8,974 bases of DNA from assembly GCA_031732855.1 (NCBI GenBank), contig JAVMKJ010000228.1:1-8974 (forward strand), in the 5' to 3' direction. The notes beneath the pieces are model-generated. The model ran no database searches, had not been told where the DNA came from, and saw only the letters and a program-made list of their open reading frames with translations. This document shows, piece by piece, positions 1 through 6,893 of this stretch. Source of the stretch: JAVMKJ01 sp031732855 (lineage in GTDB: Bacteria > Pseudomonadota > Gammaproteobacteria > Competibacterales > Competibacteraceae). The position numbers and the translations under genes are program-made. Every line of letters begins with the position of its first letter. The first letter of the stretch is position 1.

Positions 1-1067
1 AATTACGCCGAGGCGGCAAACTGGTGGTGGGCGGTACGCCTTATACCGACCGTCTGGAGGACGACCGCGCTTTTGGCCAGCAGGAACTGCGGGCTGCTGG
101 CGTGGCCATCATCCCGCAGGAGAACTTCACGTCCTTCGACGACGCCATCGCCTACGTCAAGGCCAATCCGACCCGCTATGTGATCAAGCCCAGCGGCGAG
201 GCGCAGAACTACAAGCGCCTGTTGTTCGTGGGCGAGGAGGACGACGGACGCGACGTCATTCAGGTGCTGGATGACTACAAGCGCGCCTGGGCGGACAAGA
301 TCAAGGAATTTCAGCTCCAGCGCCGAATCATGGGCGTGGAGGTCGCCACCGGTGCTTTCTTTAACGGAACGGAGTTCGTCCACCCGATTTGCGTCAACTT
401 CGAACACAAGAAACTGTTTCCGGGCGACATCGGTCCCTCGACCGGCGAAATGGGTACGGCGATGTTTTGGAGCGAGCCCAACAAGATTTTCAACGCCACC
501 CTGAAAAAGATGGAACCGAAGCTGCGGCGGGAACGCTTCGTCGGCTACATCGACATCAACTGCATCGCGAACAGCAACGGCATCTATCCGCTGGAATTTA
601 CTCCCCGATTCGGTTATCCCACCATCAGCATCCAGCAGGAAGGCTTGCTGTTGCCGACCGCGGAATTACTTTACAAGCTCGCCGAAGGTTCCATCACCCG
701 CTTCCGAGCACGCAGCGGCTTTCAGGTCGGCGTGCGGATCGTGGTGCCACCCTTCCCTTTCAAGGATAAGGAGACCTTCGACAGCAGTTCCAGGGATGCG
801 GTAATCCTGTTCAAGACACTTTCTCGAGAAGGAATCCACATCGAGGATGTGAAGCTGGTGAACGGTGAGTGGCTGGTGACCGGAACGGCGGGGGTCGCAC
901 TGATCGTCTGCGGGATCGGTCCCACCATGAAACAGGCCCAGCGTCAGGTCTACAACCGGGTCAAGAATGTGATGATTCCCAACATGTACTTCCGCGAGGA
1001 TATCGGCGACCGCTGGAACGAGGAGGACAGCGACCGGCTACACGCTTGGGGCTATCTGCGGGAATGA
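1..1067 (+). CDS. PurD-like ATP-grasp ligase (phosphoribosylamine-glycine ligase family), 3' part
   Basis: The reading frame is open from base 3, so the gene begins outside the window; 354 codons are visible before the TGA at 1065-1067. GARS (PurD) enzymes join glycine to phosphoribosylamine using ATP in purine synthesis. Visible family-like features are an ATP-grasp lysine block (IKPSGEAQNYKR, around bases 183-218), a GPSTGEMGT segment (432-458) that parallels the PurD GPNTGGMG motif, an acidic-RFG motif (LEFTPRFGYP, from 591), and a C-terminal segment (GIGPTMKQAQRQVYNRV, then YFREDIGDRW) that matches the PurD C-terminal domain pattern. Two sites are odd. The usual glycine-rich KADGLAAGKGV-type loop is replaced, and the metal-binding E-x-N is E-x-T. 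It is therefore probably a divergent paralogue rather than the housekeeping PurD, and its true substrate is unknown. It converges on the Uma2 gene 52 bases downstream. Family assignment is fairly safe; function is not. Confidence 0.75.
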   Translation, partial: LRRGGKLVVGGTPYTDRLEDDRAFGQQELRAAGVAIIPQENFTSFDDAIAYVKANPTRYVIKPSGEAQNYKRLLFVGEEDDGRDVIQVLDDYKRAWADKIKEFQLQRRIMGVEVATGAFFNGTEFVHPICVNFEHKKLFPGDIGPSTGEMGTAMFWSEPNKIFNATLKKMEPKLRRERFVGYIDINCIANSNGIYPLEFTPRFGYPTISIQQEGLLLPTAELLYKLAEGSITRFRARSGFQVGVRIVVPPFPFKDKETFDSSSRDAVILFKTLSREGIHIEDVKLVNGEWLVTGTAGVALIVCGIGPTMKQAQRQVYNRVKNVMIPNMYFREDIGDRWNEEDSDRLHAWGYLRE

Positions 1068-1090
1068 GCGCCCGTATCCGACCCGGAAGC

Positions 1091-1118
1091 CCAGCCAAGA
1101 CAGACGGCTGGAGCCGTT
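1091..1118. terminator. Weak hairpin between convergent genes
   Basis: The 52-base gap between the PurD-like stop (1067) and the Uma2 stop (1120) holds two alternative small stems. One is CCAGCC (1091-1096) with GGCTGG (1106-1111). The other is ACGGCT (1104-1109) with AGCCGT (1112-1117), whose arms are separated by only two bases. Neither is followed by a real T-tract (only TTCTC on the plus strand). Its position between converging genes suggests a terminator, but the structure is weak. Confidence 0.3.
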
Positions 1119-1119
1119 C

Positions 1120-1677
1120 TCACGCCCACAGATCCGCCAGCCGAAAAGTGATGGCGTCAAAGGGTATGGCACGCACCTCGTCGTCTTCCTGGTAAACGCG
1201 CTCCAGCAGCCAGTGTCCATCGCGCAGCACGAAGGCTTCGAGCGTCTGAAGCGCAGGATCGATCAGCCACAGAAACGACACGCCGTATTCGGCGTAAATC
1301 GGCATCTTGTCGGCCCGGTCGGTTCGGGCCGTGCCGGGCGACAGCACTTCGCAGATCCAGTCGGGCGGCAGGGTGAAGTAGGCGGTTTCCGGCATGGCGG
1401 GCAGACGTTCCCGCCGCCAGCCAGCTAAATCCGGCACCAAAATGTGTGGGCCGAGATGCAATTCCGGCTCGTCCAGAATCCACCAGCCACCGGGACCACC
1501 CCGCCCTTTCTGAAACGGACCGACCAGTTCATCACCGATAGCGGAACTGGCCACAAGATGCTTAGGCGCGGGACGCGGATGCGCGATCAATTGACCGTGG
1601 ATGATCTCGCCCACCACGTTGTCCGGCAGGTCGAACAAGTCTTCATAAATCGCGAATTTGCGGGCGGTTGCGATCAT
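1120..1677 (-). CDS. Uma2-family (DUF820) putative restriction endonuclease-like protein
   Basis: This 185-residue protein has the Uma2 layout of a PD-(D/E)XK nuclease-like fold: LDEPELHLG (acidic E70), the VPDL motif (D83), CEVLSP (E110), then D120 and K124 in TDRADKM, and the YGVSFLWLIDP strand (131-141) that is almost diagnostic for the family. These are the residues expected to hold the metal ion. Uma2 proteins are widespread, often in many copies per genome, and their cellular role is not established. I chose the ATG at 1677 because a GGAGGAA ribosome-binding site lies just upstream with suitable spacing; an in-frame extension to 1821 would run into livG. It begins only 26 bases after the livG stop on the same strand, so it is probably co-transcribed at the end of the liv operon, in the place where livF normally lies. 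Confidence 0.85.
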   Translation of the reverse strand: MIATARKFAIYEDLFDLPDNVVGEIIHGQLIAHPRPAPKHLVASSAIGDELVGPFQKGRGGPGGWWILDEPELHLGPHILVPDLAGWRRERLPAMPETAYFTLPPDWICEVLSPGTARTDRADKMPIYAEYGVSFLWLIDPALQTLEAFVLRDGHWLLERVYQEDDEVRAIPFDAITFRLADLWA

Positions 1678-1703
1678 GGGTCGGATTCCTCCAGCAGCTT
1701 GCG

Positions 1704-2492
1704 TCAGACCTCGTCCCCGGCGCCCAGATAGGCTTCGATCACCCGGGGATCGCGGCGCACCTGTTCCGGCGGCCCCTCGGCAATCTTGCTGCCATATTCC
1801 AGCACGACCAACTTCTCGCAAGCGCGCATCACCAGGCGCATGTCGTGCTCGATCAGCAACGTGGTGATGCCGCGCTTCTGAATTTGCCCGATCAGCCCGA
1901 TCAACGCTTCGGTTTCCTGCTCGTTCATACCGCCGGCCGGTTCGTCCAGGACCAGCAGGCGCGGCTGAGTCGCCAGCGCCCGGGCGATTTCCAGCCGCCG
2001 CTGATCGCCGTAAGAGAGATTTTTCGCCACCGTCAACGCCTGTTCGCCCAAACCCGTGAATTCCAGCTCCCGCTGGGCCCGGTCGATAGCGTCCTCTTCC
2101 ACCCGCCGCTGAGAGGGCAAGCGCAGCATGGCGGCCAGAATCCCGCCGCGCATCCGGTAATGACAGCCGGCCAGTACGTTCTCCAGAGCGTTCAACTGCT
2201 GGAACAGGCGAATGTTCTGAAAGGTGCGGGCGATGCCCAGCATGATGATGCGGTGGGTGCGCAGACCGTTCAGCGGCGTGCCGACGAACGTAATTTCGCC
2301 GCGATCCGGCCGGTAATTGCCGGTGATCAGATTGAACACCGTGGTCTTGCCGGCACCATTGGGTCCGATCAAGCCCACCACCGAGCCCTCCTCGACCTCG
2401 AAGGACACCTCGTTGACGGCGGTCAGGCCACCGAAGGTTTTGGTTAGATCGTGCAACGCCAGAAGGGGCGACGCCCCGTATCCGCCCATCAT
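1704..2492 (-). CDS. livG: Branched-chain amino acid ABC transporter ATP-binding protein LivG
   Basis: This is a 262-residue cytoplasmic ATPase of the high-affinity branched-chain amino acid (HAAT family) importer, close to the usual LivG length of about 255. Visible motifs are Walker A GPNGAGKT (43-50), the Q-loop glutamine in RTFQN (Q92), an ABC signature LSYGDQRR (159-166), Walker B LLVLDEP (179-185) and the H-loop histidine in LLIEHDM (H216). The FGGLTAVNEVSFEV opening and the GLNGLR-like segment (PLNGLRTH, 73-80) followed by GIARTFQNIRLF are typical of LivG rather than LivF. The ATG at 2490-2492 overlaps the livM stop as ATGA, so translation is probably coupled; a second ATG follows immediately at 2487-2489. 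It would drive transport through LivH/LivM. No livF follows it, so it either pairs with a LivF encoded elsewhere or acts as a homodimer. Confidence 0.95.
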   Translation of the reverse strand: MMGGYGASPLLALHDLTKTFGGLTAVNEVSFEVEEGSVVGLIGPNGAGKTTVFNLITGNYRPDRGEITFVGTPLNGLRTHRIIMLGIARTFQNIRLFQQLNALENVLAGCHYRMRGGILAAMLRLPSQRRVEEDAIDRAQRELEFTGLGEQALTVAKNLSYGDQRRLEIARALATQPRLLVLDEPAGGMNEQETEALIGLIGQIQKRGITTLLIEHDMRLVMRACEKLVVLEYGSKIAEGPPEQVRRDPRVIEAYLGAGDEV

Positions 2493-3445
2493 CGTCCGCT
2501 ATCCCTGCCCAGCGCGGCCACCGAAAACCACCGCCCCCGCGCCGGCAACAATCCCTGCGGCCGGACCACCATCATCACCATCATCACCAACCCGAACACC
2601 AGCATCCGGGCGCCGGCGAAATCCCGGAACAGTTCCGGCAGACCGACGACCAGGAACGCCGCCAGCAGCACGCCGGGGATGCTCCCCGCCCCGCCGAGGA
2701 TGACGATCATGAACAACACCACCGACTCCCAGAAGCTGAATGACTCGGGCGAGATGATGGTCATCTTGGCGGCGAACAGGGTACCGACCATGCCGGCCCA
2801 GGCCGCGCCCAATCCGAACGCAGCCAGCTTGTAATAATCGGTATCGATCCCGCTACCTTCCGCCGCCACTACGTCCTCGCGCAGGTAATTGAGCGCCCGC
2901 CCGAACCGCGACCGCTTCAGGCGCAGGAACAGAAAGATGGTCAGCGCCACGCACCCCCAGATCAGATAGAAAAACTCCTCCGGCCGGCGGATGACCCAGC
3001 CGAACAGCCGGGGACGACTGATGCCGAAAATACCGTTGGCCCCGCCGGTAATGCCGAACACGTCGTTGACCAGGGCGATGCGGACGATTTCGCCGACGCC
3101 GATGGTGACGATCAGCAGATAATCGCCGCGCAGATGGACGACGGGCCGCGCCACCGCCAAGGCAAACGCGCCGGCCACCGCTCCGCTCAGAGGCAGCGTC
3201 CACAGAATCGGAATCTGGTAGCGGGTGTTGACAATGGCGGCGGTGTAGGCACCCATCGCGTAGAAGGCGGCGTGGCCCATGTTGAACAGCCCGGCTTCGC
3301 CCAGAATCAGATTGAGGCTCAGCGCCAGCAGTGCGTACAGGCCGATGCTGTTGAGCACGTCCACCTGATAGGCGTTGAGAAACAGCGGCGCGACGGCCAA
3401 CAGCGCGGCGGTCAAACCGGTGGCGAACAGGCTGGAGCGGCTCAT
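2489..3445 (-). CDS. livM: Branched-chain amino acid ABC transporter permease LivM
   Basis: This 318-residue inner-membrane permease is strongly hydrophobic, with about eight or more membrane segments. Family landmarks are LNLILGEAGLFNMGHAAFYAMGAY in the N-terminal third (here only its core NMGHAAF at 55-61 is needed), the HLRGDYLLIVTIGVGEI loop (104-120), GITGGANGI (131-139), the EAA-like ATPase-contact loop starting LREDVVAAEG (188-197) and the LGGAGSIPG motif (250-258). The ATG at 3443-3445 overlaps the livH stop as ATGA. The same frame stays open upstream to about 3664, but that part is arginine-rich translation antisense in character to membrane sequence and lies wholly inside livH, so I reject it. 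The C-terminal membrane segment contains the methionine-rich VMMVMMVV (287-294), encoded by an imperfect trinucleotide repeat. Confidence 0.94.
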   Translation of the reverse strand: MSRSSLFATGLTAALLAVAPLFLNAYQVDVLNSIGLYALLALSLNLILGEAGLFNMGHAAFYAMGAYTAAIVNTRYQIPILWTLPLSGAVAGAFALAVARPVVHLRGDYLLIVTIGVGEIVRIALVNDVFGITGGANGIFGISRPRLFGWVIRRPEEFFYLIWGCVALTIFLFLRLKRSRFGRALNYLREDVVAAEGSGIDTDYYKLAAFGLGAAWAGMVGTLFAAKMTIISPESFSFWESVVLFMIVILGGAGSIPGVLLAAFLVVGLPELFRDFAGARMLVFGLVMMVMMVVRPQGLLPARGRWFSVAALGRDSGR

Positions 3446-4347
3446 ATCTTGTCCGCTACCCGCTCGCCCAGCAACCCGGTGGGCCGGACGATGAGAATCA
3501 GAATCAGCACGCAAAACGCGATGGCGTCCTTCCAGGCGATGGAGACATAGGCCGCGCCCAGCGCCTCGATGACGCCCAACAGCAACCCCCCCACCATCGC
3601 GCCGGGGATGTTGCCGATGCCGCCGAGAATCGCGGCGGTAAAGGCCTTCATGCCGTAGACCCAACCCATGGTGAAATTGATCTGGCCGTAGTACAACCCC
3701 ACCATCAGCCCGGCGGCTCCCCCCAGCGCGGGCCCCAGCAGGAACACCAGCAAAATCACCCGGTTCACGTCGATGCCCATCAGTCGCGCCGCGCCCTGGT
3801 CGATTGCCGCCGCGCGGATGGCGGTACCGATTCGGGTTTTCTGGATGAACAGATACAGGGCCGCCATCATGACGACCGAAGCCAGCACGATCAGTACCCG
3901 CATCAGCGGCAGGTACAGACCGAAAATATCGAGCGTCGCGGCGGGCAGGATGTTGTCGGGATAGACCTGAAAGCGCGCCCCATAAATCAGCATCAGGGTG
4001 TTTTGCAGAAAGATCGACGCGCCCAGCGCCGACACCACCGCCGACAATCGCGGCGATTCGCGCAGGGGACGGTAGGCGGCCCGTTCCAGGATCGCGCCCA
4101 GCACCGCCACCAGCCCCATCACCATCAGGACCAGCACCAGCACGCCCGCGGCAAACCCCACCCGGTCGGTCAGCGCCAGCGAAGTCAGCAGGGTGAGTCC
4201 CAGATAGGCCCCGTAGGTGAACAGATCGCCATGGGCAAAGTTGATGAGCTTGAGCACGCCGTAGACCATGGTGTAACCCAGGGCGATCAGGGCGTAGATG
4301 CCGCCCACGGCAAGGCCATTGGTGAGTTGCTGGAGAAATTCTTCCAT
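3442..4347 (-). CDS. livH: Branched-chain amino acid ABC transporter permease LivH
   Basis: This is a 301-residue inner-membrane permease, the partner of LivM, of typical LivH length. It opens with the family N-terminus (FLQQLTNGLAVGGIYALIAL, 4-23), followed by GYTMVYGVLKLINFAHGD (24-41). It has several membrane helices, an EAA-like cytoplasmic loop IRAAAIDQGAARLMGID (177-193), the conserved LGGIGNIPGAMVGG (241-254), and the closing IVRPTGLLGE (286-295). The ATG at 4345-4347 follows a 106-base gap after livK and has no clear Shine-Dalgarno sequence (the upstream bases are CCCGGCGATCTC). Together with the hairpin in that gap, this suggests lower expression than the binding protein. The stop overlaps the livM start as ATGA. 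Confidence 0.95.
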   Translation of the reverse strand: MEEFLQQLTNGLAVGGIYALIALGYTMVYGVLKLINFAHGDLFTYGAYLGLTLLTSLALTDRVGFAAGVLVLVLMVMGLVAVLGAILERAAYRPLRESPRLSAVVSALGASIFLQNTLMLIYGARFQVYPDNILPAATLDIFGLYLPLMRVLIVLASVVMMAALYLFIQKTRIGTAIRAAAIDQGAARLMGIDVNRVILLVFLLGPALGGAAGLMVGLYYGQINFTMGWVYGMKAFTAAILGGIGNIPGAMVGGLLLGVIEALGAAYVSIAWKDAIAFCVLILILIVRPTGLLGERVADKI

Positions 4348-4414
4348 GAGATCGCCGGGACTCAGGCAGGAGGGATAGGGAACGCTGAATGGCCTGACAC
4401 TATTCGCGCGGTGG

Positions 4415-4446
4415 AGGCGGCTCCCCCCAATGGAAGGAAACCGCCT
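4415..4446 (-). promoter_or_regulatory. Long intercistronic hairpin after livK
   Basis: Read on the minus strand, these 32 bases fold back end to end: bases 1-14 pair with 19-32 around a four-base CAUU loop, giving a 14-bp stem. The outer six pairs are all Watson-Crick (AGGCGG with CCGCCU); the inner part contains several G-U pairs. The plus-strand version would have A-C mismatches at those places, so the fold works only in the liv transcript. It starts 7 bases after the livK stop and lacks a U-tract, which fits an mRNA 3'-end stabiliser or partial attenuator rather than a plain terminator. Highly expressed binding-protein genes often carry such a structure before their permease genes. Confidence 0.65.
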
Positions 4447-4453
4447 GGTTATC

Positions 4454-5584
4454 TTACAGCTTCTGCATCACAAACTTGCCTTCGGCATCCACCTTATAAA
4501 CCCGGTATACCTCGCCCTCGCGGTCTCCCTTGGCATCGAAGGCAATCGGGCCGCTCAGTCCAGGGTAGTTCTTGAGATTCTTGTGCAGGTACTCGGCGGT
4601 CTTGGCGCCGTCGGTGGACTTGGCGCCCGCGATACCGGCCACCGCCACCCGAAAACCGTCGCCGGCCAACACCGCCCAGATCGAGGGAGGCAGATCGTTA
4701 TATTTCTTCTGATAATCAGCTAGAAACGCCTTGGCGTCCGGCGTATCCAGATCCTGCGGTTGCGGGGGACTGAGGAAATAGAAACCCTCGGCGGCTTCCT
4801 TGCCGGCGATCTTGACCAGATCGACGTTGTTGGTGCCATCGCCGCCGATGAACGGCACCTTCCAATTCATCCCCTTCTTCTGCCGCAACAGCAGGCCGGC
4901 TTCGGGATAATAGCCGGTGAACAACACCACATCGGGGTTGGCGCCCTTCAGCTTGGTCAGGATGGCGGTATAGTCGCTTTCCTTGGGCGTCAGCGCGTCG
5001 AAAAACACCACCTCCACGCCTTTCTTTTTCAGCAGGGCATGGGTTTCGTCGGCCAGCCCCTTGGCGTAGGAAGTACTGTCGTGCAGGATCGCGACCTTCT
5101 TGAAGCCCAACTTGTCGATGGTCTGCGCCGCCATGCGGCCCTGTTCGTCGTCGCGCGGCGCGGTGCGGAAAAAGTGTTTGAGTCCTTTTTCGGTCAGACG
5201 GATGGCGGTGGAGCCGTTGGCGATCTGTGGAATGCCGGCCTCGTCGTAGATGTTCTGGCTGGCTTCGGTCACGGCGGAGCCGTATGTGCCGACCACCGCC
5301 GCTACGCCCTTGGTGGTCAGCCGTTGCGCGGCCAGCGAGGCGGTACGTGGATCGCCGCCGTCGTCCTCGGTCACCACCTCGATCTGCTTGCCCAGAACGC
5401 CTCCCTTGGCGTTCTGCTGCTCGGCCAGCAACTCGACGATCTTTTTCATTCCCTGGCCCTCGCTGGCCCAGGAACCGGTCAGCGGCGCCATCAATCCGAT
5501 CTTGACGGTATCGGCCGCCTGCGCGGCGCCGCCACCCATTGCCAAACCGACCGCCGCGGCCAGCGCCAATAATTGCTGCTTCAT
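4454..5584 (-). CDS. livK: Periplasmic branched-chain amino acid-type binding protein (LivK/LivJ family)
   Basis: This 376-residue type I periplasmic binding protein delivers ligand to LivHMG. A signal peptide is clear: MKQQ, a hydrophobic stretch (5-16), and an AQA cleavage site, so the mature protein starts near A24. The mature start DTVKIGLMAPLTGSWASEGQ (25-44), then IEVVTEDDGGDP (68-79), VVGTYGSAVT (97-106) and ANGSTAIRLTEKG (122-134) match the LIV-binding family; the YGS and NGST segments lie where the ligand backbone is held. There is no cysteine anywhere, so the disulfide known in E. coli LivJ is absent. The ATG at 5582-5584 is supported by GAGGAG eight bases upstream. Ligand could be leucine, isoleucine or valine, but this family also binds other amino acids and amides, so the exact substrate is open. 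Confidence 0.92.
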   Translation of the reverse strand: MKQQLLALAAAVGLAMGGGAAQAADTVKIGLMAPLTGSWASEGQGMKKIVELLAEQQNAKGGVLGKQIEVVTEDDGGDPRTASLAAQRLTTKGVAAVVGTYGSAVTEASQNIYDEAGIPQIANGSTAIRLTEKGLKHFFRTAPRDDEQGRMAAQTIDKLGFKKVAILHDSTSYAKGLADETHALLKKKGVEVVFFDALTPKESDYTAILTKLKGANPDVVLFTGYYPEAGLLLRQKKGMNWKVPFIGGDGTNNVDLVKIAGKEAAEGFYFLSPPQPQDLDTPDAKAFLADYQKKYNDLPPSIWAVLAGDGFRVAVAGIAGAKSTDGAKTAEYLHKNLKNYPGLSGPIAFDAKGDREGEVYRVYKVDAEGKFVMQKL

Positions 5585-5607
5585 TCAGGTGTCTCCTCGT
5601 GGCTGGG

Positions 5608-5648
5608 GCCGGCTGCCGCGGTGGGTATGGAAATCAAGGGAAGCCGGC
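5608..5648 (-). promoter_or_regulatory. Inverted repeat in the livK leader
   Basis: GCCGGCT (5608-5614) and AGCCGGC (5642-5648) are a perfect 7-bp inverted repeat with a 27-base loop, inside the predicted 5' leader of livK. It ends about 10 bases before the GAGGAG ribosome-binding site (5593-5598), so it leaves that site free. It may only be a GC-rich chance pairing. Confidence 0.3.
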
Positions 5649-5668
5649 GAAACTTTGCAAGCTAACGA

Positions 5669-5698
5669 ACAATAGCAGCGAACTGAAAAAAGCGCCAA
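5669..5698 (-). promoter_or_regulatory. Predicted sigma-70-type promoter of the liv operon
   Basis: On the minus strand TTGGCG (5693-5698, four of six consensus bases) is followed after 18 bases by TATTGT (5669-5674, four of six). The -10 is preceded by TGC, making an extended -10 (TGCTATTGT). Transcription would start near 5662, giving a leader of about 80 bases to the livK ATG. It is the best promoter match in the ttcA-livK gap. Confidence 0.4.
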
Positions 5699-5742
5699 AC
5701 CCGCCGCGAGCGCGAGGATGGTGGGAACACCACCCGGCGGGT
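5686..5742 (-). terminator. Branched terminator-like structure after ttcA
   Basis: Starting 8 bases after the ttcA stop, the minus-strand transcript has a 7-bp outer stem ACCCGCC/GGCGGGT (5736-5742 with 5699-5705) enclosing a small GGTGG/CCACC hairpin and a CGCG/CGCG element. A competing 5-bp stem, GCGCU (5709-5713) with GGCGC (5692-5696), lies directly next to a run of six U (5686-5691). Either fold could end ttcA transcription. The U-run lies within the spacer of the predicted livK promoter. Confidence 0.45.
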
Positions 5743-5750
5743 GCCCTGCA

Positions 5751-6689
5751 TCACGACCGGAGGCGCGCGGTCGGCAATGACACCGGAACCCCGGCGGGCG
5801 CCGCGCTTGCCACCCTGGACGGCATCCCGTCCTCATTCTCCTCATTCGTATCCTCGCGCCCGCCGGGCAACCAATCCGGCGCCTGGCCGTCGCCGCGCGC
5901 GCCCAACCCGGCGAAATCGAACAACGCGGTATCGGCCAGATGCGAAGGCGCCACGTTCTGGATCGCGGCGAAGATACTCTCGACCCGCCCTGGAAACTGT
6001 TTCTCCCATTGCCGCAACATCGCCTTGATCGCCTGGCGTTGCAGATTGTCCTGCGAGCCACACAGGTTGCAGGGGATGATCGGGAACTGGCGGGTGGCGG
6101 CGTAGGCGGCAAGATCGCTCTCCCTGCAATAGGCCAGCGGCCGAATCACCACATGCCGGCCGTCGTCGCTGAGCAACTTCGGCGGCATGGCCTTGAGCTT
6201 CCCCCCATGGAACAGGTTCAGAAACAGGGTTTCGAGGATGTCGTCGTGGTGGTGGCCCAGAGCGATCTTGGTCATGCCATGCTCGGCGGCGAAGGTATAG
6301 AGAATCCCGCGCCGCAGCCGCGAACACAAGCCGCAGGTCGTTTTGCCTTCGGGAACGACCCGCTTGACGATGCGGTAGGTATCCTGCTCGATGATGTGGA
6401 AAGGAATGCCGACGCTCCGCAGATAATCCGGTAGCACGTGTTCCGGAAAGCCGGGTTGCTTCTGGTCGAGATTGACCGCGATCAGTTCGAACCGCACCGG
6501 CGCCCGCGTCCGCAGGTTACCCAGGATATCCAGCATGGCGAAGGAATCCTTGCCGCCGGACAAGCAGACCATTACCCGATCGCCTTCTTCGATCATGTTG
6601 AAATCCTGGATGGCCCGGCCCACGTTTCGCCGCAGGCGCTTCTGAAGCTTGTTGAAATTGAACTGCTGTTTCCTGGCCGCCGCCGTCAT
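5751..6689 (-). CDS. ttcA: tRNA 2-thiocytidine(32) synthetase TtcA
   Basis: TtcA makes 2-thiocytidine at position 32 of certain tRNAs. It is an ATP-dependent PP-loop enzyme that carries an iron-sulfur cluster. With the start used here the protein has 312 residues, essentially the E. coli length (311). The PP-loop SGGKDS is at 44-49, the CGLC pair at 119 and 122, GHHHDD at 145-150, and the third cluster cysteine in PCNLCGSQ (C207, second C210). All key residues are present. The last 50 or so residues, rich in Gly, Pro and acidic residues, form a variable tail. Possible starts are GTG 6698, ATG 6695 and ATG 6689. I prefer 6689 because GAGG (6698-6701) sits eight bases upstream of it but directly abuts the ATG at 6695. 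It is divergent from the DUF465 gene and is followed by its own terminator-like element, so it is probably monocistronic. Confidence 0.95.
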   Translation of the reverse strand: MTAAARKQQFNFNKLQKRLRRNVGRAIQDFNMIEEGDRVMVCLSGGKDSFAMLDILGNLRTRAPVRFELIAVNLDQKQPGFPEHVLPDYLRSVGIPFHIIEQDTYRIVKRVVPEGKTTCGLCSRLRRGILYTFAAEHGMTKIALGHHHDDILETLFLNLFHGGKLKAMPPKLLSDDGRHVVIRPLAYCRESDLAAYAATRQFPIIPCNLCGSQDNLQRQAIKAMLRQWEKQFPGRVESIFAAIQNVAPSHLADTALFDFAGLGARGDGQAPDWLPGGREDTNEENEDGMPSRVASAAPAGVPVSLPTARLRS

Positions 6690-6724
6690 CGTCATCACCT
6701 CGGGAACCGCCCGCGCGGAGCGAG

Positions 6725-6755
6725 ACTTTACCTGAAATCAGCCCGACCATGCCAA
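6725..6755 (-). promoter_or_regulatory. Weak candidate promoter for ttcA
   Basis: On the minus strand TTGGCA (6750-6755, five of six consensus bases) is followed by TAAAGT (6725-6730, four of six). The spacer is 19 bases, longer than ideal. Transcription would start about 30 bases upstream of the ttcA start codon. Confidence 0.25.
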
Positions 6756-6758
6756 GTC

Positions 6759-6853
6759 CGCGGCTTGCCGGATTTTTGCTGGAAGACTAGACTCCCCGCT
6801 CATGACCGCGGTCCGCGCCGCGCGTCGGGTTCCTGCACGGTCGCGGCTTGCCG
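6759..6853 (+). repeat. Pair of 12-base direct repeats CGCGGCTTGCCG
   Basis: The 12-mer CGCGGCTTGCCG occurs at 6759-6770 and again at 6842-6853. The first copy includes the predicted -35 of the downstream gene. The second lies in its leader and is itself part of the palindrome CGCGGC-TT-GCCGCG (6842-6855). A separate 10-base palindrome, GACCGCGGTC, lies between them (6804-6813). These could be protein sites or just GC-rich sequence. Confidence 0.4.
6765..6793 (+). promoter_or_regulatory. Predicted sigma-70 promoter of the DUF465 gene
   Basis: TTGCCG (6765-6770) and TAGACT (6788-6793) each match four of six consensus bases and are separated by an ideal 17 bases. Transcription would start near 6800, leaving a GC-rich leader of about 94 bases. 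Confidence 0.4.
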
Positions 6854-6893
6854 CGCCGGACAGACAGGCCGCCATTCCTCGGAGAACCCTACC

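Noticed and set aside
1678..1821. N-terminal extension of the Uma2 protein
   Set aside because: It would overlap livG, and the ATG at 1677 has a strong GGAGGAA site.
1668..2447. Long plus-strand open frame of 259 codons
   Set aside because: It is antisense to livG, whose motifs are all intact; the translation is Gln/His-rich with no recognisable domain.
2563..2592. Trinucleotide-like repeat of CAT and CAC units
   Set aside because: It encodes the Met/Val-rich final membrane segment of LivM; codon use for those residues is sufficient explanation.
3446..3664. N-terminal extension of LivM
   Set aside because: The extra residues are Arg/His-rich, lie inside livH, and the ATGA overlap at 3442-3445 gives a normal LivM start.
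4760..5572. Long plus-strand open frame of 270 codons
   Set aside because: It is antisense to the livK binding-protein gene, which has a signal peptide and family motifs; such antisense frames are common in GC-rich genes.
5585..6112. Minus-strand open frame of 175 codons, rich in Arg and Pro
   Set aside because: It overlaps the 3' part of ttcA in another frame and has no family features.
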